Positions 46,616-61,600 of a stretch of DNA of 64,000 bases are shown piece by piece. A program made the translations under genes and the position numbers. This DNA comes from Pomphorhynchus laevis (Eukaryota; Acanthocephala; Palaeacanthocephala; Echinorhynchida; Pomphorhynchidae). How positions within the stretch are numbered: the stretch's first letter is position 1; each line of letters begins with the position of its first letter. Location of the stretch: contig WNNJ02002346.1 of the NCBI GenBank assembly GCA_012934845.2, positions 26,125-90,124 of the forward strand, written 5' to 3'. The notes beneath the pieces are model-generated. The model searched no databases. It was not told the origin of the DNA and saw only the letters and a list, made by a program, of their open reading frames with translations.

Positions 46616-49600
46616 GTGAGTTTTATTTCAAAATTTCGGTAGTCCGCGAAATTTCCGTTACACATTCCCTAGTCTTTTTAAATAAAAATATAATTATTTT
46701 CTATTAAAAAATAAAATTACTTTTGCAAGAATTAAATAGATTAAACAAAATGGATAAACTGTTAAACATGTTTCATTTGTTCGCTACAGCAGAAGATAAG
46801 TTATTCCATCGGACTTTGCATTCGCTTCTTGACAAATATTATTCAATTTTCAATCGCAAGTATTAATCCTAAACGATTTTGGGAATATTAATAGTTTTGC
46901 AGAAACTACTATCTCTCCTCTTTAAAACTTGTGTCTTCTAACGTATTTTTCAGCACAAATTTTAAACAAATTAAAATGTTTTTTTTTCAATGATAGATCA
47001 ATGGTCATTGAAAGAACACATCATTCACCATAACATAATCTGCTTACACTAAAAGAATTTTTACTTAAAAATTAAAAATGAACATACTTATCTGCTATCA
47101 AAAGAGACAACTTCGAAAGTAGCAATCCTCAGTTTGTGAGTCCCAATATAATAGCTGAGCTAACAAAAATTTATGTATCGTTTGGCAAATATGAATCATT
47201 TTTTATTTAAGCTTTATTAAATAGATTTTGTATTACATTTTATAGATTATATTATAATCTAGATTTTATAATTATAGATTATAATTATAAAATTATATAT
47301 TTATAATTATATTTTCTAATTATAGATTTTATAGATTATATTACAATCCATATTAAATAGATTTTTTATTACATTTGCATATTTCCAACTGAATTGTATA
47401 TATTGTATAAATTGTATATACTGAATATACAATTGTATATATTGTATAAATTGTATATGCTGAATATACAATTGTATATACTGAATATACAATTGTATAT
47501 ACTGAATATACAATTGTATATACTGAATATACAATTGTATATACTGTATAAATTGTATATACTGAATTGTATAAATTGTATATATAGGCCAAAGCGAATG
47601 ATATAATGCTATGAAATCCGATTGAAATTAATGTGTATCTTGCATATTACTTATATATAAACGATAAAACAAGGATATTGATCAAGAGGAAAACTCATTT
47701 TTATATTTATTGCAAAGGCTATTCTTTCATATTAATGGAATGATGACTGCTTATGTTATTGTTTTGAAAAGTTTAAAAGTTGAAAACTGTTCAAATCCTA
47801 TTTTTCTAATTTACTTATTGACAGCATTTTTCTGTTTCCTTTACAGTTGTCCTCATACCCAATAGTTAATTAGCCATGTATGTTATCGATTTAGACTGTG
47901 TTTACTTCGTTAACTCTCATTTTTGTCTTTATTTCTTCACTTCTCATATTTAATTTAAAATATTTTTTATAAAAATATTTTTTATTTGCTTTCGAAACAA
48001 TTTTGTTGAATTTTATAATATTATAATATTGATATAAATATTATAATATAATAAATATTTTTCCAAATATTTTGATATTTTTATAAACGTCAAATTCGAC
48101 TTTGAATATATAGTTTTCCTTGAATTGCCTAGAAATACTTAAATGGTACAATGCACACATAACGAATTGAAATTCAGATTCACAAATTATTCTAAAGATA
48201 TAATACGTTATTGTGTTTTGCTAATCAGTATTATATATTTGCCTCTGAACCACTCACTACCTTCACAAGTCGAGTATAATACCTGGGGTTCACCGTTACG
48301 GTGAACTGGTCGGCGAAAGCTGACCTGGATAGACTTAAACGTATCCTGAAGAGAGCTAGGTGGGCCCTGAAACGGGCCCATCATCTGTCATTGAAAGAGA
48401 AAACCCAGGTGCGCCTTTGGGGCTCTTGGGCTATCTCGGGATAAGTCTTCTTTTCTAGAGGACGTCTCCCAGAGCAAAGACTCAGGTTTCTTAAGCTCCT
48501 CGTCTCTCGTTTACCCAGCATAGTCCGCACCGATTGGATTCTTCGGGGGGGGGGAAAGACCCTGGGTTGTTCATTCGGAAAGCGGTGTATTGGATCGGTT
48601 GGGAGCTCAGATACCCCTGGATTTGAGGCCGTGATCATGGAAGAAGACTTAACTTGCTGTATTGTTTATTTCCTTCGATTTTCTGTAACTGACCTGTTAT
48701 TTATTTATATTTTTCACCATGTTTTATTTTATTAAGAAAATCTTTATTATTAATTATTATGATTATTCGAATTTCATAGAAACTTTTTAATAAATTTTTC
48801 TTTTTAATAAGAAATTTAAAATTTTTTTTAATAAGAAAATTAAAAATTTCTTTTTAATAAGAAACTTTGTAATAAATCTAACGAATATTTGGATCATGAA
48901 AAATTTCCTATTTGTAATGCCAATTAATTCATATTATTTTCTATAATTCCTAGTTTCTTGGGAATTTCTTATATTTTTAAGAAACCTAATTTTAATCACA
49001 TTCTTGTTCCTTGCAAATCTTATAGAGATCATTCGTATTTGAATAATCTCTAAAGATTAGAGAGATCGTCAGACGGCACTTATTGACAATATATTTTACA
49101 CGATTGATATATCATTTAATTGCTCTATACATGACACATACATTATGCTCATGCTATACTTTTGTTATAAACTTAAACAAATATTTAAGATTGTGTTTGC
49201 ATAGTATTTTGAAATTTATATTTTATATATAAATTTCGAACAAATTTTTAACATTACATATTATTTAATAAAACTAAATTATTTGACAGATTGATGGCAT
49301 TTTACCTGGATGGTTACACACCTTCTCAGCGGTACGTTTACAGTCATTAAATTCATTAATTTATGCTTTATTGTTTAACTGAAGCTTGTTGAGGAGTGCA
49401 ACTCGCATATAATCGCTTTGCATATGCAGGAAGTGGGAGGTAAATTTTATGAGCAATCGATGGAGCATGTAGATGAGTTTATTAAGTACGAAACTGATTA
49501 GAAACTAGATGCTTAGCATCCATTTGTCTTTTAGGGAATTGTTGAGTTTGTCCTGTTTCCGAAAATATTCCCGTTACTGCGTATTTATGAACACGGATTT

Positions 49601-52600
49601 TACAGACCAAACTGATTTCACGGTACTTAAATGTCTTAAAGTTTTGTTGAAAACGTAACATACGAGGCCATACAAAATTAAAATTTTACCAGTGATCATT
49701 TGATGGTCTAACTTTTGATGGTTTAAAAGCACAACAACTTTAATTTTTAATTAATTTGTAATTATTAAATTATTTTAATCATTTTTATTAAAAAATTGTA
49801 AATGCTTTCTAAAGTTTATAAAATGATTTTTATAAGCAATTGGATTCGTTTTTGAGTCACCATCTCGTTATAAAAAATAATCACTGAATAGTTGCTGAAA
49901 TTCTCATATTAATTATGAAAAATATCAATTAAATTACTGAATAATAAAATATTAAATATGAATGTCTTGTCTGCATAATTTATTATTTCGATTTGTTATG
50001 ATAGAGTATACTCAAAATTATTCAAATATATGCTTGAATATTAAATCGTCATAATTATAAATACAATTTGTTTACATGACATTTTAAGCAACAAGAGAAA
50101 ATTGAGACGAAAACTAATTTTATCGACTAAAATATAAATTGATCGTTCTCTAAATAGTGTGCTTTAAAATAAAACCGACTCATTTTATCGTCTCGAATTT
50201 TTCAAAAATCAGTCTCATGAAAATCGAATAACTACAACAAAAAATTCCGATTGGCATCTTGATTTCTTCCGTAGTAGATAACCTATATATATTACCTTTC
50301 CGGTTTTTTTACATTTATACTTGAGATTGGTTATTGAGCCCATTGAAACACAGTACATTATTCTTTTACATATTTACCATTTTCCATCCATTGCTAAAAA
50401 TAACTTGAAGATTATTCGCATGTCACGTGGAATGGCATGTTTCCGAATTTTTGATAGTTTACTTATGCGAATACTCAAAATTAGTATTTTTTAAATATAT
50501 ACGTATTTGTTAATATACGATGTGCATCTTATATTTTTTAAATGATTATTTATTCAACATAGTTTTCTCTGAAAAACGAAATTTTATTTGCATATTTTTG
50601 GTCGACTCAATGACCCATTTCACTTATTATTAAACATCATGTTTTCACTATTATTTCCAGTATTAAATTACTTTTTCCGATTGCCTAATAGAGACAAATT
50701 TAATTTTTGGATACGTTCAAGTATTAATTGTTAATTATTTAATTGTTAATTAAATAATTAAATTCAAAATTAACATTGTTTATCATAATTACAGTGAGAA
50801 ATGTTTTGCCTTAAAATTTATATTAAAAAAGTTGATTAAGAAGATCTTACATCTCGACAATCGAGATGTCGGAGATAATCTCGACTATCTTCGACATCGA
50901 GAGACAATCGATGTCTCTCGATGACATCTTTAACGATGATAGCTTTTACGGTGAGATCATATTCGTTGATCTTTTATTTGAATGAATAAAATTTATGGAG
51001 CAAATGTTATATGCAACATGACTTATTGATTCATCTAATCAATAAGCCTTAAATTTAATTAATATTTTTTAGTCAGATGATTAGCTCAAAATGTGCCAAA
51101 TCTTAATGAATCAGTTGAATAAATCTATTTAGGCATTAGGAAATGTTTACTTTATATCCAATCTACTCATTGATGTAAGCATTTGGAATTTTCGCGGTAA
51201 TTGATTGTAATCGTGGAAAGTAAAAATATCCCGATTTGTTTAGAGAATGTCTATCACCGATTGAACATACCTATAATTTATTCAGGGAACAATTTACTTA
51301 ACCGTTATGCGAATTATCACAAATTCGAGAGAAGTTTCTTTCCGATAGTAAGATTGATTTTTTCCTTCTATTCCTTGAAATGTAAATTGTTAGGTATTTA
51401 TTTAAACGGACTTGCATTTCTTCGAGTCGTATGCACAATTGAAATCGAAACACTGACAAGAGTTGAGAAATAAATAAATATTTATTTAAATACCTGGCCA
51501 AACAGCTTATGTTTAACAATATAATTGATGCATTATCGAAACATTGTTTTTTTTATCAAATATTTTTTACAAAAATAAGTAAAAAGCCTCGTAAAATATG
51601 TATAAACTGTTTATTTAATATTGATGTACATGAGAAGGATTCAACGAACCTGACAATTGCCATGGTCAGAACAGCAAAAACATAAGAAACAAAATTAAAA
51701 TTTTACAAAGATAATATTGAACCCATCTGCTGAACACTGGAAAATATTCGAAATGCTATTACTTGTAAAAATTATTTTTAATCAATCTCGAATTAAAGTA
51801 AATTCATCTATCATCTTCAGTGAATTACAACTTTGTAAATACTGTTTGTAATTTTCTCAATATGATAACAGAATCTATTGAAATATTGTGTGAATGCTTG
51901 GAATAAAACTAATAAATATCACTAACTGTGATATGTTTAATTAATGTCGGTTAATTAATTGGTTAATAATTTTTATATACCTTCGTTTTATTAACGAAGG
52001 TTGTCAGTATGCGAAAAGATATTTAAATATTTAAACATTTTCAAATATGTAATTGCAAGTGTTCACAACATTTTATTATGTAAAAAATTCTATGACCTAC
52101 GTTAAATAAGACGTAAATATATACATATGAATTAGATAAGAAAGATTATATGTAATATTTAAAATGTAAATTTATAAATTAATATCGAGATTGAAATTCA
52201 AATATTGTAAAAATTTGTGTAAAAATTTTATTTAAGATTTAAAATTTTTAAATTTTTATATGAAAATATAAAATTAATAAATATAATATAATTTGTATAT
52301 GGCACAGTTAGTTTTTATAACAACTTACTAAATAATCTTTAAAGTTATTTATGATTCAAAATTGGTGCTTGTTAGCCATCCTTGGACAAAATTTAGCGGT
52401 GACTGTCATTAGTCACCGCTAAATATGTGTCCGCGAACGCCACTACAAATAGTGGCGTTCGCGGACAGTGGCGTTCGCGGACACTACAAATATGTGTCCG
52501 CGAACGCCACTCAACAGCCTGCCGAATCCAGCAAGGGGAACGGAAAGACGTCAGAGGCAGAGAAGTCGACGGATGTGGCAGCAACAGAGGAGGACAACGA

Positions 52601-55600
52601 CGCTGTTTTTCTTACCGCCTCGGAGGACCGTGACTGTACGAAATGCCGACAAATATGTAGACACCTTGCAACAGCTTGCCGAATCCAGCAACGTGGACGG
52701 GGAGACGTCAAAGGCAGACAAGTCCACGGATAAGGCGGAATCAAAAGAATAGCGACGCTGTTTTTCCTTAAAATTTTATTTATCTTTATTTTTATCTTTA
52801 TTTTTATTTATATGCAAATCTTGTAATTTTGAGTATTGATTTATTTAATGTTATCAAATAAACTGTCATTAGTTATAATGATTTTGGTAGCACAGCGTTA
52901 AGTGGTTTTAAGTGATAGCATAAAATCGCTTGTATTTCATGTCATCAGCGTCTCTGTGATGACAGATATGATAAAAGTTCGTATCAAAAATTTAATATTA
53001 GTAGATAATCAATTTCAGCTAAGATATTAACTTTATATGATATATGTCAGCAAGGTGTTCTCAAGCATTTGAAGATGGAAAGAAGAATGTTCCTTCGATT
53101 TTCTCATTTTGCATTTCTCATTTTTTAAATTTGAAATAATTTCTCCTTTACACATGATAGGTGAAATGGTCAAGAAAGGGATTTCTACACACAAAATGGC
53201 GGATCAGTAACAGGTTGTTCTACTTCTTACAAACTGGATCTATTAATTAATCTGATTTAAATTACAGTGTCATTAGCTTTGTGAATATTCATTTATTTCA
53301 CGATGCATCTAACTTTGGATCGATTCAGAAGGTTGGTAAAATATGTTATGACAATTCATCGAATTTGTCGATTGCTTCTAGGACAACTAATTGTTCAATT
53401 AAGTACATATCGTTAAGATTTATATACACTTTATACACCATAATACTGTCTGTTGGGACTCCAGCAGCCTGTGTTTATATAACTAATTATTAATAAGTAT
53501 TAAAATATAATATATAAAATATTATAAGTATTAAAAAAACCAGTCTAGGAATTATAAAAATTCCTAGACTGGTTTCTGCTCATTGAGCTTTATCAGTAGG
53601 GTCAAGATTTTAATTGTTTAGGGATCTTCTACTACATTTTATCTCCGAGATGATTATTACCTTAACGGTTTTTAAGTCTACAGGAGCTCACAAAAGTGAT
53701 ATACATCAAATTACAGGATATCAAATATATCAAATTTTATTTTGAAAGATAAATATCTTATTTATCTTATTAATATAATAAGATAAATTATATTAATCGT
53801 ATTAATATAATTTAATATTTATTAAATATCTTATCTTATTAATTAAGATTATTGAAATATTATTATATAATATTATTATCTTATAATACATATGATATAA
53901 ATTGATATAAAAGATTTGTAAAGTTTGCATTGCAATTTGTCGGTGGAACAGCTATTCTCTACTTGCCCATTTCATTTCAATTAACTGACCTACATACATT
54001 TATATTTTCTTAATAAATAAAATTTAAGTATTTAGATGCTTTAATAGACGGCAATCACGAATATAAAAATATGAAGTGTCAAAATAATGAAAAATCATGC
54101 TATCAACACAATTTAACAGAATTATTAATTATATAATTAATGTATATTAATTATATAATGATATTTGTCATTCTACAAATATTTTATACTACAAATACAC
54201 ATACTGTAATGTGTATATAAAATAAAAATGGTGTGAAAATTATCAAGAGAACCGGATTTTCGCGAAACTTATCGAATATTTCAAGGATATTTTCTGCTAT
54301 AAAAAAGTAAATAGTGACTTATTATATCAAAATCTTAGTTTCATGCATAAAATTATATTTTGATTTTATTAGATACAAAAATAATCCCATTTCCACAAGT
54401 AACGATAAAAGCACGTCGATTAAAAATATTTAAAGCTTTGTTCCTTATTTTAATATCAGGTATTTTTATAAATTTTTATATCCTAGATACAAAATTAATA
54501 CAATTTCTAATATCAATGACGATAACCCACTTTTCGACAGTGTGCCTTAATTTACTGAACTAAGATGCGTTTTCTAAACTCCTGATTATATCTTTGAATA
54601 AATTGCTAATAGCAAAATTTGAAATAAAACGTTTCTCTTCGACCTTTGATTTGGTTTATCTTGAATTTTACTGTTTCGTCATTACTTTTGATATTATCTG
54701 TAAATCCGTTATATTTATAAACGAACAAATATCGATATAATTCGGTTTTAGCTAAAATAAACATCTCGAAACAAATAGAGATTAGCATTGAATTTGCCTA
54801 TTTCGTCGAAACCAAATTATATTCAACACTCACAATCTAAAATTAACATTTTCGAAAATGAATAGGGACAAAAATTAAATGATAAATAATGAGAATTAAA
54901 GCGTTGACATTAACAACGCGAAATACTCATCGTGTAATTATTACTAGATTATGATAGCTAATACGCTGCAAATTAAAGGAAATGAAATCATATCGTAATT
55001 TGTATATCGTACATATGGTATCATAACATAGCAACGTCTTTATTTATCGACACTTGTCGATTAATAAAGACGTTGGAATGACAGGTACGATTATATTGGA
55101 ATCAAATATACCAAGACACTTGTATATTAATCACATTGTATTTACCAAAACTGTTTTACATCTGCAATTTGATAATTACCATTTCTTTTTTAAATCACGA
55201 ATATTATATTAAGCAAGAAATATCGTATTTTTTATTTTTATTGAATTAAACAAAACTTGTATAAATCCATAAATAAGGATTCATTGTTTAGTCTCTATAG
55301 CGAAATACCAAAAATACAAATTAAATTATTCAAATTCATATTGAATTTGCATCATTATATATTACATCATTATATGATATTAATAATATCAGATCATTGT
55401 AATGATCTAATATTACATAATATTGTAATATTATGATAATATCATAATATTACATCATTAATATTACATTGCTATATTACAATGCAATAGTGTAATATTG
55501 TAACCTGCACCAACATTGTTATATTGGCGCAGGTTATAATGATCAATTTTTGGATGTTGTCTAATGGAACCCCCTTACTAATAGACAATTATTTATATTT

Positions 55601-58600
55601 TCAAAGTGAGTTCATCATTCTAATGAACATTTCTGTTGCATTTCCTGCAAATTAGTGATTTTTCTTTGTTGTTTTTAGAATGAATCAATTTACACAAAGT
55701 ATCGATCAGATGCACTTCAATTTACCATTGATCGGTATGCTTTATTAAAATTATAAAATTAAATTATAATATAAAATTAAATATTATATTTGCACATATT
55801 TAGATATATTTATCAATATGTAATTATAATGAGTTGTACTTTGCATTTAATGCAATTAAATATTTGCGTTTTAAGCGATAGGTAATAATTTTCGACTGAT
55901 TAGTAATTTTGCTAAAACTGATCAATTATCTCAGTCCTGATTTCTTTCGTTTCAACAAAATTAATGGAACACTTCACTGACAATTAATAATTTATTACAA
56001 AAATTTAAATTTTGTATCTATTGATATACAAGGCTCCTTTACGAGAAGATATGTGAGCAATAATTTTTTATTTTATTATTAATCTCGACGTTTAAAAGAC
56101 CTGGAACTTTACAAAAGGCTCCTTTACAAAAAGTAGTTTTTCTTAATTTTGTCATTTAACAGTGAACTCAAGTGAACATTAGTGAAGGCTTAAGTGAACA
56201 TATAAAATGAAAATATTATAAAAAATAGTATGTACCACAGTGCAATCTTGCATGATTAACAAAATCATATTTCCTGATATTTTTCGCAGAAGTCAACGGG
56301 AAACACGATATTTTCTCATATGAGAGCGTTCAACCGCCTCATCGTGTATCGCTTTTATTCCGTCAAGTTTTAGTCACTGTGGATGAAAGCTGTATTATTG
56401 CTATACAATAAAAGCCTAAAAGATTAAATGATTTGCCAGAACTTTTTGTAAAAAAGTTCTCGAAATTTTTGTAAAATATTTGGAGAATAACTACTTATCC
56501 GTTTTATGATTAGTAGACGTGACATCTCATTTTCCTATGTTAAGTTTCCATATGGTAACTTAACAATGGCATCATTCCAAGAATTTAGATAATCTAGTCA
56601 AATATAATTAAACAATCTGCTTCAGAATTCTGCAAGTAAATCGTAAACCGTTAATTGTCTCGGTGCAAAACTTGTCAGGACCAGCTGGTTTTCATTAATA
56701 ATCTGTTCTGTAGTTCTTTGAGAATTTATTCTTGGACAAACTCCTAAACTGTCATTAGCTTTTACTATCATTCTATACGTAAGTATTGATAAAGCAAACG
56801 ATTCATAAGTGCTTCTTCATGATTCATATAAAAGTCCTTCGAAACGAATAGTCTATCTCTTTAAATATTTACCTGATATCGTGATATTTATTGACAAATT
56901 TCTATGGTGAATATTAGGTGATCTAATCACACGTGATTTCATTGACACGAAGCTACAAGATCGCAATAAATTTGTCTAAGTTATAGGCACTCGAAATGCA
57001 CAAAAACGTTTGATCTTCGCTTGGAATTAAGATTAATGAAAAATCGGTTGGAAGACTTAAGAGCGGATCTTGTGCAACCGTCGCATGTTTAATCGTACTT
57101 TCAATGAGATCATAATGCAAGAATTCATAAGACCTTAGTAAATCAAATTACCGCTCAAATTTCAATTCCCTGAATCTAATTCCATAACCGCGTTTCTAAT
57201 AGCATGTCATCCCAATAAGCTACAATCTACTTGGACGTAGTGTGCTCTTGGTAGTATATTTCATCGTGATGCTTATTCTCGATGAGTTAATTTTATTTTG
57301 CATGTGAACTAAGTTTATTGGTAGCGAGTTTGAGATTAATACGATTAACTGACAGTACATAAACACAAAATCGATAAAGCTCTTGTGCCATTCGTAGACT
57401 CGTAAGCCATCCTTCTTTTGGAGAATTCAGCACATGGCGATGCAAGAAAATAAATCGAATCTAATTTAAGTCGAAAGGATGCTGCATTTAAAGTCAATAA
57501 AGGTTTTAATGCATTGAAAATGAAATGCATTCATATAGAATTTCATTGAAAACCCCGATAACGACAATTATTTTGAATCACGAAAAGGTGATTCAAATTT
57601 TTTTTTATTCACATGTCATAAACTTTCATTATGCGATTGAACAATTTTTGTATCGCTATGTTTGTTTGCTTTGAGTTTGTTTTGTGTTTTTTTATTTTTG
57701 ATAAACAGAAAATAATCATTTATTTCAATTGCATTTGAATTTTTAAGCTACGATTTGATTAAAATCGAATTTTATAATCAGTCATAATGAGAACCATGAA
57801 CAGTAAACTGGCTATATATACGCTTAAATAGATTTGTATTATAACTTATCCAATCGGAATGATTATTACGGTTTGATAAGCTACAACACTAGATATTAAA
57901 ATATAATATAATTAAAATATATATTTATATATTTTAAAATATAATTTCGAATCCAAAATATTTTTATACATTATTTATTAGTGTTCAGAAAATTATAAAA
58001 TAAATATTTAAAACCCTGTACGAAAATCGATATTTTTATTCTGAGTCATTAATTTTAACTTAATTTTAATTTTATTCTTTCAATGCCTAATAATGTCTTT
58101 CAATACTTGCCTTTATTATTTGCTTACAGTCAGTATTTCAATACTCTCTTGCCTTTATTATTTGCTTACAATCATTTGACTCGTGTCATAAAGAGTTGCA
58201 TATGCAATTTAGATTAATAAATTTCCTTTTAGTCTAGAAATCAATGATTCGAGTCAATGCGATATGGCAGTATTCGGGGATTTTAATTTCCGTTTAAATG
58301 CTTTTGAATTTCTAAAGGTGATTTGAGATATTGACAGTTTTTAGAATTTACTTTTATAGAATATTTTTCAATAGGACATCGTCGGGGTCGAGGTAACCGA
58401 AGATAAAATTCAAAAGAATGACGACTGTCATTCGAAATTTGAAATAACCGGAGACACAGGTGAGGTAAGATGTATGAATTATAAATTTAAGTAAAATGCG
58501 CTTAACTCATAAGAGACCATACAAATAATTCGCAGATAGAAAACAACAAACCGATAACATAATCTTTGAAAGTGTTAGATTAAAGTATACACTTGAGTGT

Positions 58601-61600
58601 TTACTTATGTATTTAATTCAAAATGTGGTAATAAATAATTATTTTTAATATCATTAATTTTATAATTATTAATTATGATGTTAATAATTATTGATATGTC
58701 AATCAGTATTTTATTTAATATTATTATTTATTTAATATGATATATATATTTAACATAATCAATAATTTTTATATTGAGTTAATAAATTTAAAATTTTATT
58801 ACAATTTTGAAAAGTCGTTTTTATAAATTATAGTTTCATAGCGTTAATTATAATTTCATAATTTTCTAAATTGCACATCTTTAAAAACGATATTTATAAA
58901 AATACCATTTTTTATATGAAGATTGTCTTCGACATTCTGATTGTCTTCGACATTCTGATTGTCTTCGACATTCTGATTGTCTTCGACATTCTGATTGTCT
59001 TCGACATTCTGATTGTCTTCGACATTCTGATTGTCTTCGACATTCTGATTGTCTTCGACATTCTGATTGTCTTCGACATTCTGATTGTCTTCGACATTCT
59101 GATTGTCTTCGACATTCTGATTGTCTTCGACATTCTGATTGTCTTCGACATTCTGATTGTCTTCGACATTCTGTCGAAGACGTGCCTTTAATTTTTAGTA
59201 AAATATTTATATAAGTTATTTAATAAAGCTGATAAAATTTGCATTCGTGGTTATGTTAGTTTTATGAAGTATTTTACGCACACGAGAACTGTAATAATTT
59301 ATTTGACGTTTCGGCCAATCGCAGTAACCCTTTTAAAAAAAATCTCAGTGACTATTTTTAAAATGGATCACTGAGATTGTCCGAAACGTCAAATAAATTA
59401 TCACAGTTATTATCGTATGGGTAAAATGTCTTTTAAAACTATTTAATAAAGATTTTCTATAAATCAGATATTTAAATATAAATTAATATTTTCTAAAAAT
59501 TTTAACGGTATTTTAAAGCAATAATTTGTTCATTATTTTAATTTTTATTGTTGACTACTGGTTACAATTCCTATTTATCCATTCTAGGTTGTGGTGATAA
59601 AGAAGAAATTCTTTTCTGTAAACAAAGACATTGATGATATTTTTCATAACAATTACAAAGAGGTTAATAAAAACGATATTTTAGATTTTTATTTATCTCT
59701 CAATGTAGATATTACCGTATGATATGGAGTTGAATGCATTCAAAGATATTTTCAATGAATTTAAAATGGAATTCCCACCATCGTAAGTCTTTTCGAACAA
59801 TTAAGTTTTATGAATGTGATTGATATCACATAAAATGGATCGATAACATCCATTCCAAAGTTAACAAATTTAATAAATTTAAAAAGGGAAGAGGCATAAA
59901 TTTAAAAGGAAAATTATATTCTATTATCTTATGGCATCGGATAACAATAATAATATTTTCGATTTACAATTGAATGAATATACATCTAACTCTCTCTACT
60001 GATTCATCACAGTAATGTCTTGAATCGCCGGTCATATGCATTATATAATTACTATATAATAATATACTACAACCATTATAATAAGTCCTAACTCAAAATT
60101 CCGTATTCAAAATTTCTGAGGTTCTTACCCCTGAGTTATTTGCCTGTGCATATTTACACTCGTCTGTGTATTCTTTACTATTTTTATCATTCAAGAAAAT
60201 AGTATTGAAAATTGATGTCAAAAACAATTTTATCATATTAATTTATTTTTTATTAATATAATAATATACATTTTTAGGTTACCCTCAAATGAGTTCCACA
60301 TTAGATAATAATTATCTAGTTAATGAATTAAGTGTTCATAAAGCATACTATCGTCCTGTCCATTAACAGCGAAAACATGCCGAAGCAGCTTATGCTAAGG
60401 CACAGGTAATTTTCCTTTTTATATGGACCACCGGATCAGCGTACTCGTCTGGATGATCTATAATCGCTTTTGAAGGAATATGCTTGATCACTAAATCTGC
60501 ACAATATCCAATTCCTCCCGATTTTGAAAAGACTAAAGGCACAAAACGTCCCTTCCCCATATGTTGAACACGTTCGTAATATTTTGCGAATTTTCGCGTC
60601 TCGTTGTATTTAAAATCTGCACCTTGAGTTTTTTCACTATTAGATCGAGCAAATAAATGTTAAGTCAAAAGACTTTCGCTAGAATCTTTCATCCTTAAGT
60701 GTGCACGCTATATCTAGACGTGCTTGCTATTTTCTAGTTGTGGAAGCATTCTCAAAGGTCGGTACCTCTAGAATATGTTGCAATCTAGTTCAACTTCAAC
60801 AGCGTCATGTCAAGAAAAGGCATCCCTGAATTCCATCGGACTCAAATGATAATTGTTTACAAAAGTGGAAAAGCAATAAAAGCAATAGATAAAGCACTAT
60901 TTATTGAAGTGTGCGAAATTGTGTTTTTGATATTTTCAGGTATATTTTAGGCAAAGCCTTTGAATTTCGTCTCGAAAGCGGTCATACGTTTGTCTTTGAT
61001 ATTTTGATATACTTGTCTTGCACCCCCTTAAGTTTGTCAATTATATGTTTCACAGAGTAGGTGACAACACTCATATTCTAACCGACTAATACACGCTGGA
61101 TTATAGATGCCAATGACACCAAGCCAATATTCTGCCAACTTGTTTATCTGTAAACAAATACCGAATCTATTCGAATGTTATTCCTTCACGTTTGTCTAAC
61201 ACACCTGAAGACACAAAAGTCAAATATATAATAATATATTTTGTCGTCAATTTTTTTTGTAGAAAGACAAGCTGCGAATTTTTTAATTTTAACAACATGG
61301 CCAAGTTATTAAATCTAATTTTAACTAACATGGCCATGTTAGTTATTGCTAACATGGCCAAGCTGCTAACTGGGAAAATTTTAGAAACGGAGGAAACGAA
61401 CCTTTCACCATCAAGAAATCATAAATATATTTGAATTTTCAAATATACAAGTAATTTGTAAAAAAAGAGCTAGACTGACATTTTTTAAAATGCTGTCATA
61501 TTTAATGACCGTTATAATCGTTATAATCGCTATATTCAATGAGTATAATTAGCGCATTTAGGCACAGTGGATTAGTGGTTTAGTTTGGATTTTCGGATAT

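Noticed and set aside
47316-47606. Three overlapping frames of 70-79 codons
   Set aside because: Tyr/Ile-rich translations of the palindromic tandem repeat.
51201-51473. 90-codon frame as an independent gene
   Set aside because: Its first half is exon 6 of the INPP5A-like gene; the rest runs into intron 6 after the GTAAGA donor at 51348.
53201-53270. Non-canonical intron (TA-AG or GT-CA) between INPP5A exons 7 and 8
   Set aside because: A canonical donor GTTGTT at 53214 restores phase and gives an ungapped alignment to the family.
58919-59175. CRISPR-like array
   Set aside because: No spacers; units are contiguous, and the locus is a eukaryotic intron.
58871-59191. Frames of 106 and 85 codons on opposite strands
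   Set aside because: Both are produced by the 18-bp minisatellite, whose unit is a multiple of three. They lie in an intron.
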